Shown in pieces: positions 41,017 to 49,983 of a stretch of DNA of 64,000 nucleotides. Below the pieces are notes generated by a model that was not told the DNA's origin, made no database searches, and saw only the letters and a list, made by a program, of their open reading frames with translations. The stretch lies in assembly GCF_030317105.1 (NCBI RefSeq), contig NZ_JASZYG010000006.1:124001-188000 (forward strand). Direction: 5' to 3'. The translations under genes were made by a program, and so were the position numbers. Source of the DNA: Variovorax brevis (GTDB lineage: Bacteria; Pseudomonadota; Gammaproteobacteria; Burkholderiales; Burkholderiaceae_C). Position 1 is the stretch's first letter, and each line of letters begins with the position of its first letter.

Positions 41017-43878
41017 ATGTCCGCAATCGGCGCGGCAGCGTCACGCACGCTTCAAGTCAGCAGTCCTGCCATTCCAGTTTTCTTGGGTTGTCCCACCCTC
41101 GAGCCTGTTCGACTTGCAGGCCACGAAGGCATCAATAGCCTGTTCGAATACGAACTGCTCCTGAAGACTCCCGACGCTCTGAACCTTGGAGCCAGCGGCG
41201 CCGCCGACCTCGATCTTGATTCCTTCATCGGCCGCGAGATACGCTGCTCCATTGACCTCGACGGCATGGGTCAGTTTCTCGCTGGCGCAGTCGGGGCATC
41301 GGTGGACCACATCGGCGCAGGCGTTCGCGAAATCAACGCACTCATCACCGAGGCCCAACTCTGGGGCGAAGAAGGCAGGCACATCCAGTACCGGCTCACC
41401 CTGCGCCCCTGGCTGCACTTGGCCACGCTTACCATCGACTGCAAGATCTTCCAGAACAAGACCGTCGTCGACATCCTCGATGAACTGCTTGCCGACTATG
41501 CCTTCCCGGTGGACAAGCGACTCATTGAGACCTATCCCGTAAGGGACCATCAGACCCAGTACAACGAGAGCGACTTCGAGTTCTTCGTGCGTTTATGCGA
41601 AGAGTGGGCCATCAACTATTTCTTCGAGCACAGCGAGGGTAAACACCGGCTCGTCCTCATCGACAACATGGGCAGCCACACGAAGAACCATAGTGCGGCC
41701 TACCAGCAGGTCGAATATCACGCCGCTGGCTGGAAAGTCGATGCCGAATACGTCCATGCCTTCGCCCCCAATCATCGCCTCACCAGCGGCCGCTACATCA
41801 CAAAGGACTACGACTACACGAGGCCCAGAGCCGACCTGACCAGTGGTCGCAAAGATCCGCGACCCACAGGCCACGCTGACGGCGAGGTCTACCAGTGGCA
41901 CGCCGGAAATGCCGGGAGCCACTACGCTCAGCCTCGAGCAGGCAACGCCGATGCCAACGACCCGCAGGCCGAGGGCGACCAACTTGCCCGCGTGCGCATG
42001 GAGGCCCTGCGCACGCACGGAGCCCGGGCGCGCGCCAGCGGCAACCTTCGCGGCATGGTACCCGGCTGCACCTTCAGGCTCAACAAGCACCCACGCGAGA
42101 GCGCCAACGCCGAATACCTGATCCTCGGCACTGACTTCACGATTGAAGACGTGGCCCAAGACAGCCAGACGCCCGATGCAACAAGGGCACGCAGGCAGCA
42201 GTGGCGCGTAGCCGTGGACTTCACTGCCCACCCGGTCTCAGAGTCCCTGCGCCCAGAAACCACGCGTGGCAAACCCCTCACCCATGGCCCACAGGTCGCA
42301 CTCGTGGTGGGTCCCGAAGGGCAGAATCTGTGGACCGACGAATTCGGCCGCATCAAGGTGCAGTTCCCATGGGATCGTATCGGCCAGAAGAACCAGCACA
42401 GCACTTGCTGGCTGCGGGTATCCAGCCCCTGGGCGGGCAACCAGTTGGGCGGCGTCCACATCCCGCGCATCGGCCAGGAAGTGGTCGTCGATTTCATTGG
42501 CGGCGACCCGGATCTGCCGATTTGCACCGGGCGAGTTCACAACCAGTTGAACCTGCCGCCATGGAGCCTGCCCACGCAAAGCGCACTCAGCGGATTTCGC
42601 TCGCGCGAACTGACGACTGGCGGCGGTGGCAACAGCGCCGCAGGACGAAGCAACCACCTGCTGATGGACGACACCAGCGGGAAGATCCAGGCGCAACTCA
42701 AGAGCGACCACCAGCACAGCCAACTGAGCCTGGGCTTCATCACCCGAGTCGAAGACAACGCCGGGCGCAAAGACCCACGAGGCGAAGGCTTCGAGCTGCG
42801 CACCGACGGGCACGGTGTGGTCCGTGCCAAAGACGGCCTGCTTATCAGCACCGAGGCCCGTGATGCGGCTGCGGGCCATGCGAAGGACATGAACGAGACA
42901 GTGGCGCGACTGGCGCAGGCGCGCGACCTGCACGAGTCGCTGGGCAGCGCTGCGCAGGAGGCCCAAGCGCAGAGCGCCGGCGATCAGGATGACGTTGCCA
43001 CGGCCATCAAGCGTCAAAACGATGCCATCAAGGGCGCGGGCAAGCAGACCAATCCAGAAAGCGATGCTTTTCCCGAACTAGACGAGCCGCATCTCCTTGT
43101 CGCATCCGCCGCGGGACTCCAGTGCACCAGCACGCAAAGCACCCATGTGCACGCGGGCGAGCACGTGGCGCTCACCAGCGGCGCACACACCAGCTTATCT
43201 GCGGCCAAGAGTTTTCTGGCGAGCGCCCGTGAGGCGATTCGATTCTTTGCATACCGCACTGGTATTCGCATGTTTGCGTTCGGCGGTGACATCGACATCA
43301 AGGCGCTAGAGGAAAGCATCAGCATTCTTGCCAAGCTGAACATTGTTCAAGTCGCCAACAAGATCACCATCACCGCCAAGGAAGAACTCGTGCTCAACGG
43401 CGGCGGTAGCTTCATTCGCCTGAACGCATCGGGCATCGAAGACGCCACTGCGGGACGGCATATCGAATATGCCGCGACCCACATCATGGCCGGACCGAAA
43501 AACGCACCGACGCAGGAAGTTAGCGGAACGTCGAGCCTGAAAGACGTCAAGACGAGCCGAACCTTTGTGCTGCGCTCACATCCGGAAGACGGACGCCCCG
43601 TCGCCATCGAACCCTACACGCTCTACAAGGACGGCGCCGAAATCGGCAAGGGGGTCACGGACGCGCAGGGCCGGATTCTCATGGAAGACCACAAGCCGGG
43701 TACCCGCGCCTACAAGATCAAGCTGAGCAATGGCCATGAATTCGAGTTACCGGTAACCCCCCGCCTTGAAGGCCTTGACCAACACCTGAGCGCCAAAGGC
43801 TATCGCGCTGCGCAAGGCGACCCAAAGGACCGCAAGAACCACGCGCAGCACCGCCAGGGCAGCCCTGACGAGATCTGA
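41017..43878 (+). CDS. vgrG: Type VI secretion spike protein VgrG with C-terminal extension
   Basis: A 953-residue VgrG (TssI). The gp27-like region covers about 15-400, the gp5-like OB fold about 425-530 (WTDEFGRIKVQFPWDR, GGVHIPRIGQEVVVDFIGGDPD), and the DUF2345 beta-helix about 690-830. After that, about 846-925 (TFVLRSHPEDGRPVAIEPY, KGVTDAQGRI, KIKLSNGHEFELP) looks like a small beta-sandwich of the transthyretin-like type that other VgrGs use to load Tle lipase effectors. It starts 131 bases after cphA. No other T6SS structural gene is present, so this is an orphan vgrG island. Confidence 0.94.
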   Translation: MSAIGAAASRTLQVSSPAIPVFLGCPTLEPVRLAGHEGINSLFEYELLLKTPDALNLGASGAADLDLDSFIGREIRCSIDLDGMGQFLAGAVGASVDHIGAGVREINALITEAQLWGEEGRHIQYRLTLRPWLHLATLTIDCKIFQNKTVVDILDELLADYAFPVDKRLIETYPVRDHQTQYNESDFEFFVRLCEEWAINYFFEHSEGKHRLVLIDNMGSHTKNHSAAYQQVEYHAAGWKVDAEYVHAFAPNHRLTSGRYITKDYDYTRPRADLTSGRKDPRPTGHADGEVYQWHAGNAGSHYAQPRAGNADANDPQAEGDQLARVRMEALRTHGARARASGNLRGMVPGCTFRLNKHPRESANAEYLILGTDFTIEDVAQDSQTPDATRARRQQWRVAVDFTAHPVSESLRPETTRGKPLTHGPQVALVVGPEGQNLWTDEFGRIKVQFPWDRIGQKNQHSTCWLRVSSPWAGNQLGGVHIPRIGQEVVVDFIGGDPDLPICTGRVHNQLNLPPWSLPTQSALSGFRSRELTTGGGGNSAAGRSNHLLMDDTSGKIQAQLKSDHQHSQLSLGFITRVEDNAGRKDPRGEGFELRTDGHGVVRAKDGLLISTEARDAAAGHAKDMNETVARLAQARDLHESLGSAAQEAQAQSAGDQDDVATAIKRQNDAIKGAGKQTNPESDAFPELDEPHLLVASAAGLQCTSTQSTHVHAGEHVALTSGAHTSLSAAKSFLASAREAIRFFAYRTGIRMFAFGGDIDIKALEESISILAKLNIVQVANKITITAKEELVLNGGGSFIRLNASGIEDATAGRHIEYAATHIMAGPKNAPTQEVSGTSSLKDVKTSRTFVLRSHPEDGRPVAIEPYTLYKDGAEIGKGVTDAQGRILMEDHKPGTRAYKIKLSNGHEFELPVTPRLEGLDQHLSAKGYRAAQGDPKDRKNHAQHRQGSPDEI

Positions 43879-43903
43879 CGCCGCGAATGCCACGAGTCAT
43901 ACT

Positions 43904-46126
43904 ATGTCCACACCTCCCCAAACCCAGCAAAAGTCCGTCATACCGCTGAGCGATGAGACGTGCAGCGCCACAGGCAGCATGCAATGGAAATTGGAGCAGA
44001 ACATCGATGCGAAGACGCCGGTTTTTCACTTCAACAACCTGTCGGTCTACATCTGCGGGAAAGACAGCTTCAACAAGATCGCCGAAGACATCCGGAACGC
44101 CGAGGAAAGCATCGACATCATTGCCTGGGGGTTCGACCCCGCCATGGAACTGGAGAATCGCACACTTGGGCCATGGCCTCGTGGCGCCACATACGGCGAC
44201 CTACTACGCGATGCGGCCCAAGGCGAGCTCAACAGCGGCAAGAAGGTCCGGGTGCGTCTGCTGTGCTGGCACAGCGACCTCGCCGTTCTTCTCGCGGGCA
44301 ACAACATGCCGGGCTACAAGCTGGCGTCAAATTACGAAGTCCAGCTCGGGTCATTTGACAGCTTTGGGTCTGCGCTACACCAAGGAAAACCAAACACGTC
44401 GCTTCATGTGGCAACTCGTGTCCAAGACAGGCGCGCACTCTTCAACGCTCGCTGGTTCCGTGACGTCGTTGCCGGCAACATCGAGAGCCTTTCCTTGCGC
44501 ACGCGCGGCGGTGTGCATGCGGACGTTGTGGCTGACTTGAAGAAAGAAGCCGAGCGCGGCATACACGTCTCCGGCATCGAGCGGCTCGGCCTGGAGCTAG
44601 TTGCAACCCATCATCAAAAGACCATCGTCATCGACTACGGAGGAAAAAACCCCCGAGCCTACGTGATGGGCCTGAATAGCGTCACCGACTATTGGGACAC
44701 AGAGGAACATGTCTACAACGACCTGCGGCGCGGCGAGAACTTCGAAGGCGACGACAAGGACCACTCCGTGGGCAAGGACTGGACGCATGCCAGTTCGGGC
44801 CAGCCGACATTGAAGCCATACCAGGACTATGTGTGCCGGATCGAAGGCGATGCGGTCGCGGGTGTGTACAAGAACTTTGTCGAAGCGTGGAACAAAGCCG
44901 AAGCGAAAGGCAAGGGCGCCGGCAGTCCCGCCGCTGAAGAAGTTAATCTGAACGCACCGTCCAAGCACCTCTCACGCAATCTCAAGGCTGCATGCAGCCG
45001 GGCGCAAATCCTGCGCACCCTGCCCGACCAAGAGGGTGGCGAGCGCTCGATCGAGCGCCTCTACTACCAAGCCAGCAGCTTTGCGCGTCACTACCTCTAC
45101 ATCGAGAACCAGTACTTCCAGCACACCGACTGGGCCCGTGCCCTGAAGGCTGCGCGTTTGAAGTTGGTAAATGCCTGCACACAAGGCAAACAGCCTGTGG
45201 CGATGGCGGACATACCGGTTCTGCATGTGATGGTCGTCATACCGACCCCCGAACGCGGGCTGATGGTGCCGCGCACACACGACACTGTGGCTGAGTTGGG
45301 CTATGGCGATTCGGCGCCCAAACAGGACGCGATGATCCGGCAGGAACTGGAGCAGCACGCCCAATACGAGCGGGATTTTGCCAACTACACGAATACGAAC
45401 AAGACGCACCGAGTGCGCAAGGAGGTCTACCCTGTCTCACCGCCGAGAACGCCGCCGCCGATGTCTGAGCTTGCACAATCTCACCTGGCGGCCAGCAAGG
45501 GCAAGGAGAGCCAAGCCGTGCGTGACACGCTGGCCAGTACCCTGGGCATGCGCACGCTGGTGGCCAGCTTGTGGACCTATGACGGCAATTGGAGCCAAGC
45601 CAATCTACCGATTGCCAAACTCATCGAGGAAGAAAAGCAGCGCTACACGCGCCAGACAATGGAGTGGGACCGGCTCTACGCCGGCCAATCCAGGTCCATG
45701 CCATCCTCAATGCCGCCCCGCCCTGAGCCGCCGCCCAACCGCAGCCAGAAGCTCAGGAACGCCGTGGCCCAGCGCTATCGCGAGGTCTACATCCACAGCA
45801 AGCTGATGGTGATCGACGACAGCATGTTCACGCTGGGCAGCGCCAACTTGAACCTGCGAAGCTTTGCGGTAGACAGCGAGATGAACATCGCCAGCGACGA
45901 CGCGCGTCTGGCAAGGCGTTTGCGACAGCAGGTGTGGGCGCAGCACACCAAAGGACGGTTTGATGGGGGCGGGACTGCGACGGTGAAAACGGCGATCGAG
46001 GGGACATTTAAGGACTGGGAGAAGGAAGCCGCTGCCAATCTCGATAAGAAGATTGGCGGCAAATCCCTCACGAGTTTCCTTGTCCAGTTCCTCGACGAAC
46101 GCACCAGCGCCATCCGGGGCGGCTGA
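43904..46126 (+). CDS. Phospholipase D-type T6SS effector (Tle5 family)
   Basis: A 740-residue protein with two HKD catalytic motifs: H237-x-K239-x4-D244 (HQKTIVID) and H631-x-K633-x4-D638 (HSKLMVID, followed by GSANLNLRS). This arrangement and length match Tle5/PldB lipase effectors that cleave phospholipids in target cells. There is no signal peptide, as expected for cargo carried on VgrG. It begins 25 bases after vgrG and ends two bases before a lipoprotein gene, giving the standard vgrG-effector-immunity order. Annotation as an effector is inferred from motif and position. Confidence 0.9.
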   Translation: MSTPPQTQQKSVIPLSDETCSATGSMQWKLEQNIDAKTPVFHFNNLSVYICGKDSFNKIAEDIRNAEESIDIIAWGFDPAMELENRTLGPWPRGATYGDLLRDAAQGELNSGKKVRVRLLCWHSDLAVLLAGNNMPGYKLASNYEVQLGSFDSFGSALHQGKPNTSLHVATRVQDRRALFNARWFRDVVAGNIESLSLRTRGGVHADVVADLKKEAERGIHVSGIERLGLELVATHHQKTIVIDYGGKNPRAYVMGLNSVTDYWDTEEHVYNDLRRGENFEGDDKDHSVGKDWTHASSGQPTLKPYQDYVCRIEGDAVAGVYKNFVEAWNKAEAKGKGAGSPAAEEVNLNAPSKHLSRNLKAACSRAQILRTLPDQEGGERSIERLYYQASSFARHYLYIENQYFQHTDWARALKAARLKLVNACTQGKQPVAMADIPVLHVMVVIPTPERGLMVPRTHDTVAELGYGDSAPKQDAMIRQELEQHAQYERDFANYTNTNKTHRVRKEVYPVSPPRTPPPMSELAQSHLAASKGKESQAVRDTLASTLGMRTLVASLWTYDGNWSQANLPIAKLIEEEKQRYTRQTMEWDRLYAGQSRSMPSSMPPRPEPPPNRSQKLRNAVAQRYREVYIHSKLMVIDDSMFTLGSANLNLRSFAVDSEMNIASDDARLARRLRQQVWAQHTKGRFDGGGTATVKTAIEGTFKDWEKEAAANLDKKIGGKSLTSFLVQFLDERTSAIRGG

Positions 46127-46128
46127 CC

Positions 46129-47760
46129 ATGCGCCCACCATCGCGCTTCCAGCGCTGGCCAACTCACCTTCTGACTCTTTGCTTCCTTCTTCTCAATCTG
46201 ACCGCCTGCAACATGAGCAACCTGCCCCGCAACATGAACTTGAAGGCCTTTAACCCGCACAGGGCGGAGTTCACATGCCAGTACGAGGCCGACGCCAATC
46301 CACCGATCACTGCCGAGGCCGATGCGCTGTTCCAGCATGGTATGGCGCTAACCAGCTATGACTTGCTGCCCAAGCAGCGTGACTACGCGAAGGCGGCCGA
46401 GCTTTGGAAGCAGGCTGCCGCGATGGGGCACTGGAGAGCCTCGATGAATCTGGCGGGCCTGTACGAGAGTGGCTTAGGCGTACAGCAAGACAGCGAGCAG
46501 GCAGTGTTGGTTGTCGAGGAGCTAATGAAGAAAGGCGTGCCGGCTGCCTTTGACAAGATGGGCACGTACCATCAGCGCGGCATCGGCGTGAAGACGGACA
46601 CGAGCCGGGCATACGCGCTCTGGCAGCTTGCGGCGGACATGGGGAACGCTGCGGCTCAAGCCTATCTTGGCTCTAAACTGAAGGGGGCCTACGACAACCC
46701 TGGCCAAGGCTTTTGGGGGAACCGCGAGGTAGCACTCAAGATGCTCGAATGCGGGCTTGCACAGGGCAACAAAGATGCCGCCTACGAATTGGCGCTTACG
46801 CTGGAAAACACCGATGAGTCGCACGCTCGTGCGCTGCGCGTTTTTCACGAAGGCGTCAAGTTGGGCAGTTCAAAAAGCGCGAACTACCTCTCGTCCTCTT
46901 TTCGGCATGCCGAACCCCTCACCGGCAACACCATCGATACAACACGCTCGGAGCGCTACAACGAACTAGGCAATGCCTTGGAACGCAACCCCGACCTGCG
47001 CTTCCCCAACCTGGACAAGGTGCTGCCCCTGCCACCGGCCGAGTTGCCCCTGTGGGACGGCAAACGCGAGACCTTGGTCGATGCCGCCAAGGCCTTGGTC
47101 GCCAAACCTGCCGTCAAACCCACACCGGGCGCACAACGCACCGGCCGCGGACATATCCCGCAAGACCACGTGCTGCGCGCCCCAGACCGCCCGATAGTCG
47201 TCGAAGCCACGTCCCTGGTACCCCACAGCGGCTACTGGCTGCCCCATCTGTACAACGTCCACCGCGAACATGAGCGCGCGTGGGAGGCGGCCCAAGTGCC
47301 TCAGCGCTACGCCCGGGGCGAAGCGTTCGAGATGGTGGACCGCAGCAGCATGGGCGCCTATGCAAAGGTTGCACCACGCACAGTCTGGGCGTACATGGGC
47401 GAAGCCGTGGCCGTCCAGCAGTCCGCGCACCCGCGTGTGGCGCAAGGCCTTGCTCGCCCGACTCGCGTGCCCGAGCCGCTGCTGCGCTGCAAGGGCATGC
47501 TGCCGTGTCCACGCACGGGCGTATGGGCTGCCCAGGTAGCTCGGGAGCATCCATTTTCCAGGTCGTACAACCGCTGGGATCGCTTTGCATATGTGGAAAA
47601 GGACCAGCCCTTTCCCAATCCGCAGGACCAGCACATCCCCGTCGCGCCAAATGAGGTGAGTTGGCTGTGGCTGGATAACGCCAATCAACGCAGCTGGTCG
47701 GGCGACGCGCAGGTGAGCCTGAGCGATCTGCACGACGCACATTTCGAGCCGCTCGCGTGA
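46129..47760 (+). CDS. Sel1-repeat lipoprotein, likely Tle5 immunity protein
   Basis: A 543-residue protein with a signal peptide and lipobox LTAC (Cys27), so it is a periplasm-facing lipoprotein. Sel1-like repeats lie at about 85-185 (AAELWKQAAAMGHWRASMNLAGLYESGLGV, shown here only by its pattern A-x3-Y/W-x-x-A-A-x-x-G; RAYALWQLAADMGNAAAQAYLG). A DUF6396-like segment follows at about 265-315 (RYNELGNALERNPDLRFPNLD). Tle5 immunity proteins in other bacteria are periplasmic Sel1-repeat proteins, and the two-base gap to the effector supports that role. The C-terminal 200 residues, rich in Trp, His and Pro, are unassigned. Confidence 0.85.
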   Translation: MRPPSRFQRWPTHLLTLCFLLLNLTACNMSNLPRNMNLKAFNPHRAEFTCQYEADANPPITAEADALFQHGMALTSYDLLPKQRDYAKAAELWKQAAAMGHWRASMNLAGLYESGLGVQQDSEQAVLVVEELMKKGVPAAFDKMGTYHQRGIGVKTDTSRAYALWQLAADMGNAAAQAYLGSKLKGAYDNPGQGFWGNREVALKMLECGLAQGNKDAAYELALTLENTDESHARALRVFHEGVKLGSSKSANYLSSSFRHAEPLTGNTIDTTRSERYNELGNALERNPDLRFPNLDKVLPLPPAELPLWDGKRETLVDAAKALVAKPAVKPTPGAQRTGRGHIPQDHVLRAPDRPIVVEATSLVPHSGYWLPHLYNVHREHERAWEAAQVPQRYARGEAFEMVDRSSMGAYAKVAPRTVWAYMGEAVAVQQSAHPRVAQGLARPTRVPEPLLRCKGMLPCPRTGVWAAQVAREHPFSRSYNRWDRFAYVEKDQPFPNPQDQHIPVAPNEVSWLWLDNANQRSWSGDAQVSLSDLHDAHFEPLA

Positions 47761-47830
47761 CCTGCGGTCAAGGAGCGGCACCGAGCGCCGAGTCCCAAAG
47801 ACTCAATACGAAGCAATCGATCGTAGAACC

Positions 47831-48259
47831 ATGTCAGGTCCACCCAGAGCACCAACAAACAAGCTGAACATCTATCGCGTAGAAGACGAGGCACGTTGGC
47901 TTGCGACCATCCAGGGCAGCGGTGTCCAGTTGCACCAAAGCTTTGCGGACACCAAACTCGGCGGCAAGCGTGCAGCGTTGAAGGCTGCGATTGAATGGCG
48001 AAATGCAATGCGCGCCCAACACCCCACGATGCCGCAAAGCGAACGCATGCAGATGGTGACGGTCGCCAACACGTCCGGCGTTCCGGGCGTCTTCTATTGG
48101 CACGACGGCAAGGGCAGGCCGTATTGGAAGGCGCAAACCACCGTCAACCGGCAGACCGTCGCAAAGGCCTTCTCGGTCGCACGCTATGGATATGCCGAAG
48201 CTTTCAAACTAGCTGCCGAAGAGCGAAAAAATCAGATCGAACGGATGGCGCGTTCGTAG
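47831..48259 (+). CDS. Small AP2-domain protein
   Basis: A 142-residue soluble protein. Residues about 82-135 match the AP2 DNA-binding fold (NTSGVPGVFYWHD, then YWKAQTTVNRQ, then KAFSVARYG, and an alanine-rich helix). The N-terminal half (about 12-58: IYRVEDEARWLATIQGSG, then SFADTKLGGKRAALKAAIEW) repeats the same strand-strand-helix layout in degenerate form, so it may be two AP2-like units. AP2 domains are best known from plants, phages and homing endonucleases. No nuclease domain is attached. It lies 70 bases after the immunity gene on the same strand. Its role is unknown. Confidence 0.8.
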   Translation: MSGPPRAPTNKLNIYRVEDEARWLATIQGSGVQLHQSFADTKLGGKRAALKAAIEWRNAMRAQHPTMPQSERMQMVTVANTSGVPGVFYWHDGKGRPYWKAQTTVNRQTVAKAFSVARYGYAEAFKLAAEERKNQIERMARS

Positions 48260-48408
48260 TGTCTTGTGCCGGATTCGTCCGACAGCGATTCGGCACCTGC
48301 AGGCACGGCGGCCCGCCACCCCCGTCCCACACCGGGCTGCTGAAGCCCTGTTCACACTGATTTTCAGCGCGTCGCAGCAGTGCGCGCGCCAATCACAAGG
48401 AGTGAACC

Positions 48409-48900
48409 ATGAAAGCAACCCGAATCGTCTGCTCTGCCCTGCTGGCCCTCGGCAGCAGCTTCGCTGCCTCCGGCGCGATGGCGGCAGGACCCACGAGCTA
48501 CCAGCGTGCCGTGTGTGATGGCGTGATGCAAGACCGTGCCGCCTGCATCCGCGAAGGCGGCGCCGCCCGACAGGCTGCACAGACGGGCGCATTGACGACG
48601 CCTTCCCCCGATTCAGCGCTTCAAAACGCGCTGGCACGTTGCCAGAACCAGCCGGCTGAAGACCAGCGCGCCTGCCAGGACCGCGTACGCGGCACCGGTG
48701 TCACGGCAATTGATGGGAGCGTACTCGGCGGTGGCGCCATTCGCGAGACGGTAACGCCAGTCCCCGTGGCGGCAACTCCGCTGCCTGCGGCGTCGCCCAT
48801 CCCGTTGACGCCGACCGTGGCGCCGATGCCAAGGCCGATGCCCCCACCGCCGGTGATCGTGCCAGCGCCGGCCACGGTGATCGTCGTACCGGCGCAATGA
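48409..48900 (+). CDS. Exported proline-rich protein of unknown function
   Basis: A 163-residue protein with a clear signal peptide (MKATRIVCSALLALGSSFAA, cleaved near AMA-AGP). The mature N-terminal half contains four cysteines (CDGVMQDRAACIREGG and CQNQPAEDQRACQDRV), probably two disulfides. The C-terminal third is a Pro/Val/Ala-rich tail. GGAG precedes the start. I do not recognise a family beyond similarity in style to small periplasmic proteins common in Burkholderiales. It converges with the sugar transporter operon. Confidence 0.75.
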   Translation: MKATRIVCSALLALGSSFAASGAMAAGPTSYQRAVCDGVMQDRAACIREGGAARQAAQTGALTTPSPDSALQNALARCQNQPAEDQRACQDRVRGTGVTAIDGSVLGGGAIRETVTPVPVAATPLPAASPIPLTPTVAPMPRPMPPPPVIVPAPATVIVVPAQ

Positions 48901-48914
48901 TCTGAATATGCGCC

Positions 48915-48937
48915 GCGGGTGCGAACATCGCACCCGC
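48915..48937. terminator. Perfect 10-bp hairpin between convergent genes
   Basis: GCGGGTGCGA, loop ACA, TCGCACCCGC. It fills the 45-base gap between the exported protein gene and yjfF. There is no T-run on either strand, so termination would be imperfect or need other factors. Confidence 0.55.
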
Positions 48938-48945
48938 AGGCCGGA

Positions 48946-49983
48946 TCAGCTTCTTGACGCGGACCGCGCGCTGAAGAGCCTCTGCAACAGGCAGAAGACG
49001 AAGAGCAGCGCGCCCACCACGATCCGCGTCCACCACGAACTCAGCGTGCCGTCGAAGGCGATGAGCGTCTGGATGATGCCGAGCATCATCACACCGAACA
49101 GCGTGCCGACGACGTAGCCGACGCCGCCGCTCAACAGCGTGCCGCCGATGACCACGGCCGCGATGGCATCCAGCTCCAAGCCGACCGCATGCAGGCCGTA
49201 GCCCGACAGCATGTAGAAGGTAAAGATCACGCCGCCCAGCGCGGAGCAAAAGCCCGACAGCGTGTACACGCCGATGACGGTGGAGCGCACCGGCAAGCCC
49301 ATCAACAGCGCGGAGTTCTCGCTGCCGCCGATGGCATAGACGGCGCGCCCAAATGGCGTGTAGTTCGCCACGAAGACCGCGATGGCCACCACCACCAGCG
49401 CAATCACCGCGCTGATCGACAGCGACGCATCAAAGCCCACCGGGATCCGGATCTGCGACACATCCGAGTACCACTCGTTCGTGATGCTGATCGAATCGAT
49501 GCTGATCACGTAGCACAGCCCGCGCGCCAGGAACATGCCGGCCAGCGTGACGATGAAGGGCTGGAGCCGGAAGCGCTCGATCAGGAAGCCCATGAACGCG
49601 CCGAACACGGTGCCCATGGCCAGCACCAGCGGAATGACGGCCAGCGGGCTGAATCCGTGCTTCTCCACCAGCGAAGCCGACACCATCGTGGTGAGCGCGA
49701 TCACCGAGCCTACCGACAGGTCGATGCCACCCGAGAGAATGACGAAGGTCATGCCGACCGCGACCACGCACAGGAAGGCGTTGTCGATCAGCAGATTGAG
49801 GAAGACCTGAAGCGAGAAGAAGCCGTTGTAGAACACCGAGCCCAGCGTGCCCATGAGCACGAAGAGCGAGATGGTGGCGGCGAGCGGAAGGTAGCGCGGC
49901 TGCAAGCGCGCCGGCTTGTGCACCCGCGCTGGCGTCTTGACCGTGGCCGCGGGCGCTGCAGTCGGCGGCGCAACGGCGCTCAT
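48946..49983 (-). CDS. yjfF: Galactofuranose-type ABC transporter permease YjfF
   Basis: A 345-residue BPD_transp_2 permease with about ten hydrophobic segments. Landmarks are LSGGIDLSVGSVIALT, FIVTLAGMFLARGLCYVI and AIGGSENSALLMGLP. It is the last gene of the operon; its ATG overlaps the ytfT stop. In E. coli YjfF and YtfT form the channel for YtfQRT, which takes up galactofuranose. The first 30 residues form an Ala/Pro/Lys-rich extension. Substrate here is by family analogy. Confidence 0.9.
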   Translation of the reverse strand: MSAVAPPTAAPAATVKTPARVHKPARLQPRYLPLAATISLFVLMGTLGSVFYNGFFSLQVFLNLLIDNAFLCVVAVGMTFVILSGGIDLSVGSVIALTTMVSASLVEKHGFSPLAVIPLVLAMGTVFGAFMGFLIERFRLQPFIVTLAGMFLARGLCYVISIDSISITNEWYSDVSQIRIPVGFDASLSISAVIALVVVAIAVFVANYTPFGRAVYAIGGSENSALLMGLPVRSTVIGVYTLSGFCSALGGVIFTFYMLSGYGLHAVGLELDAIAAVVIGGTLLSGGVGYVVGTLFGVMMLGIIQTLIAFDGTLSSWWTRIVVGALLFVFCLLQRLFSARSASRS

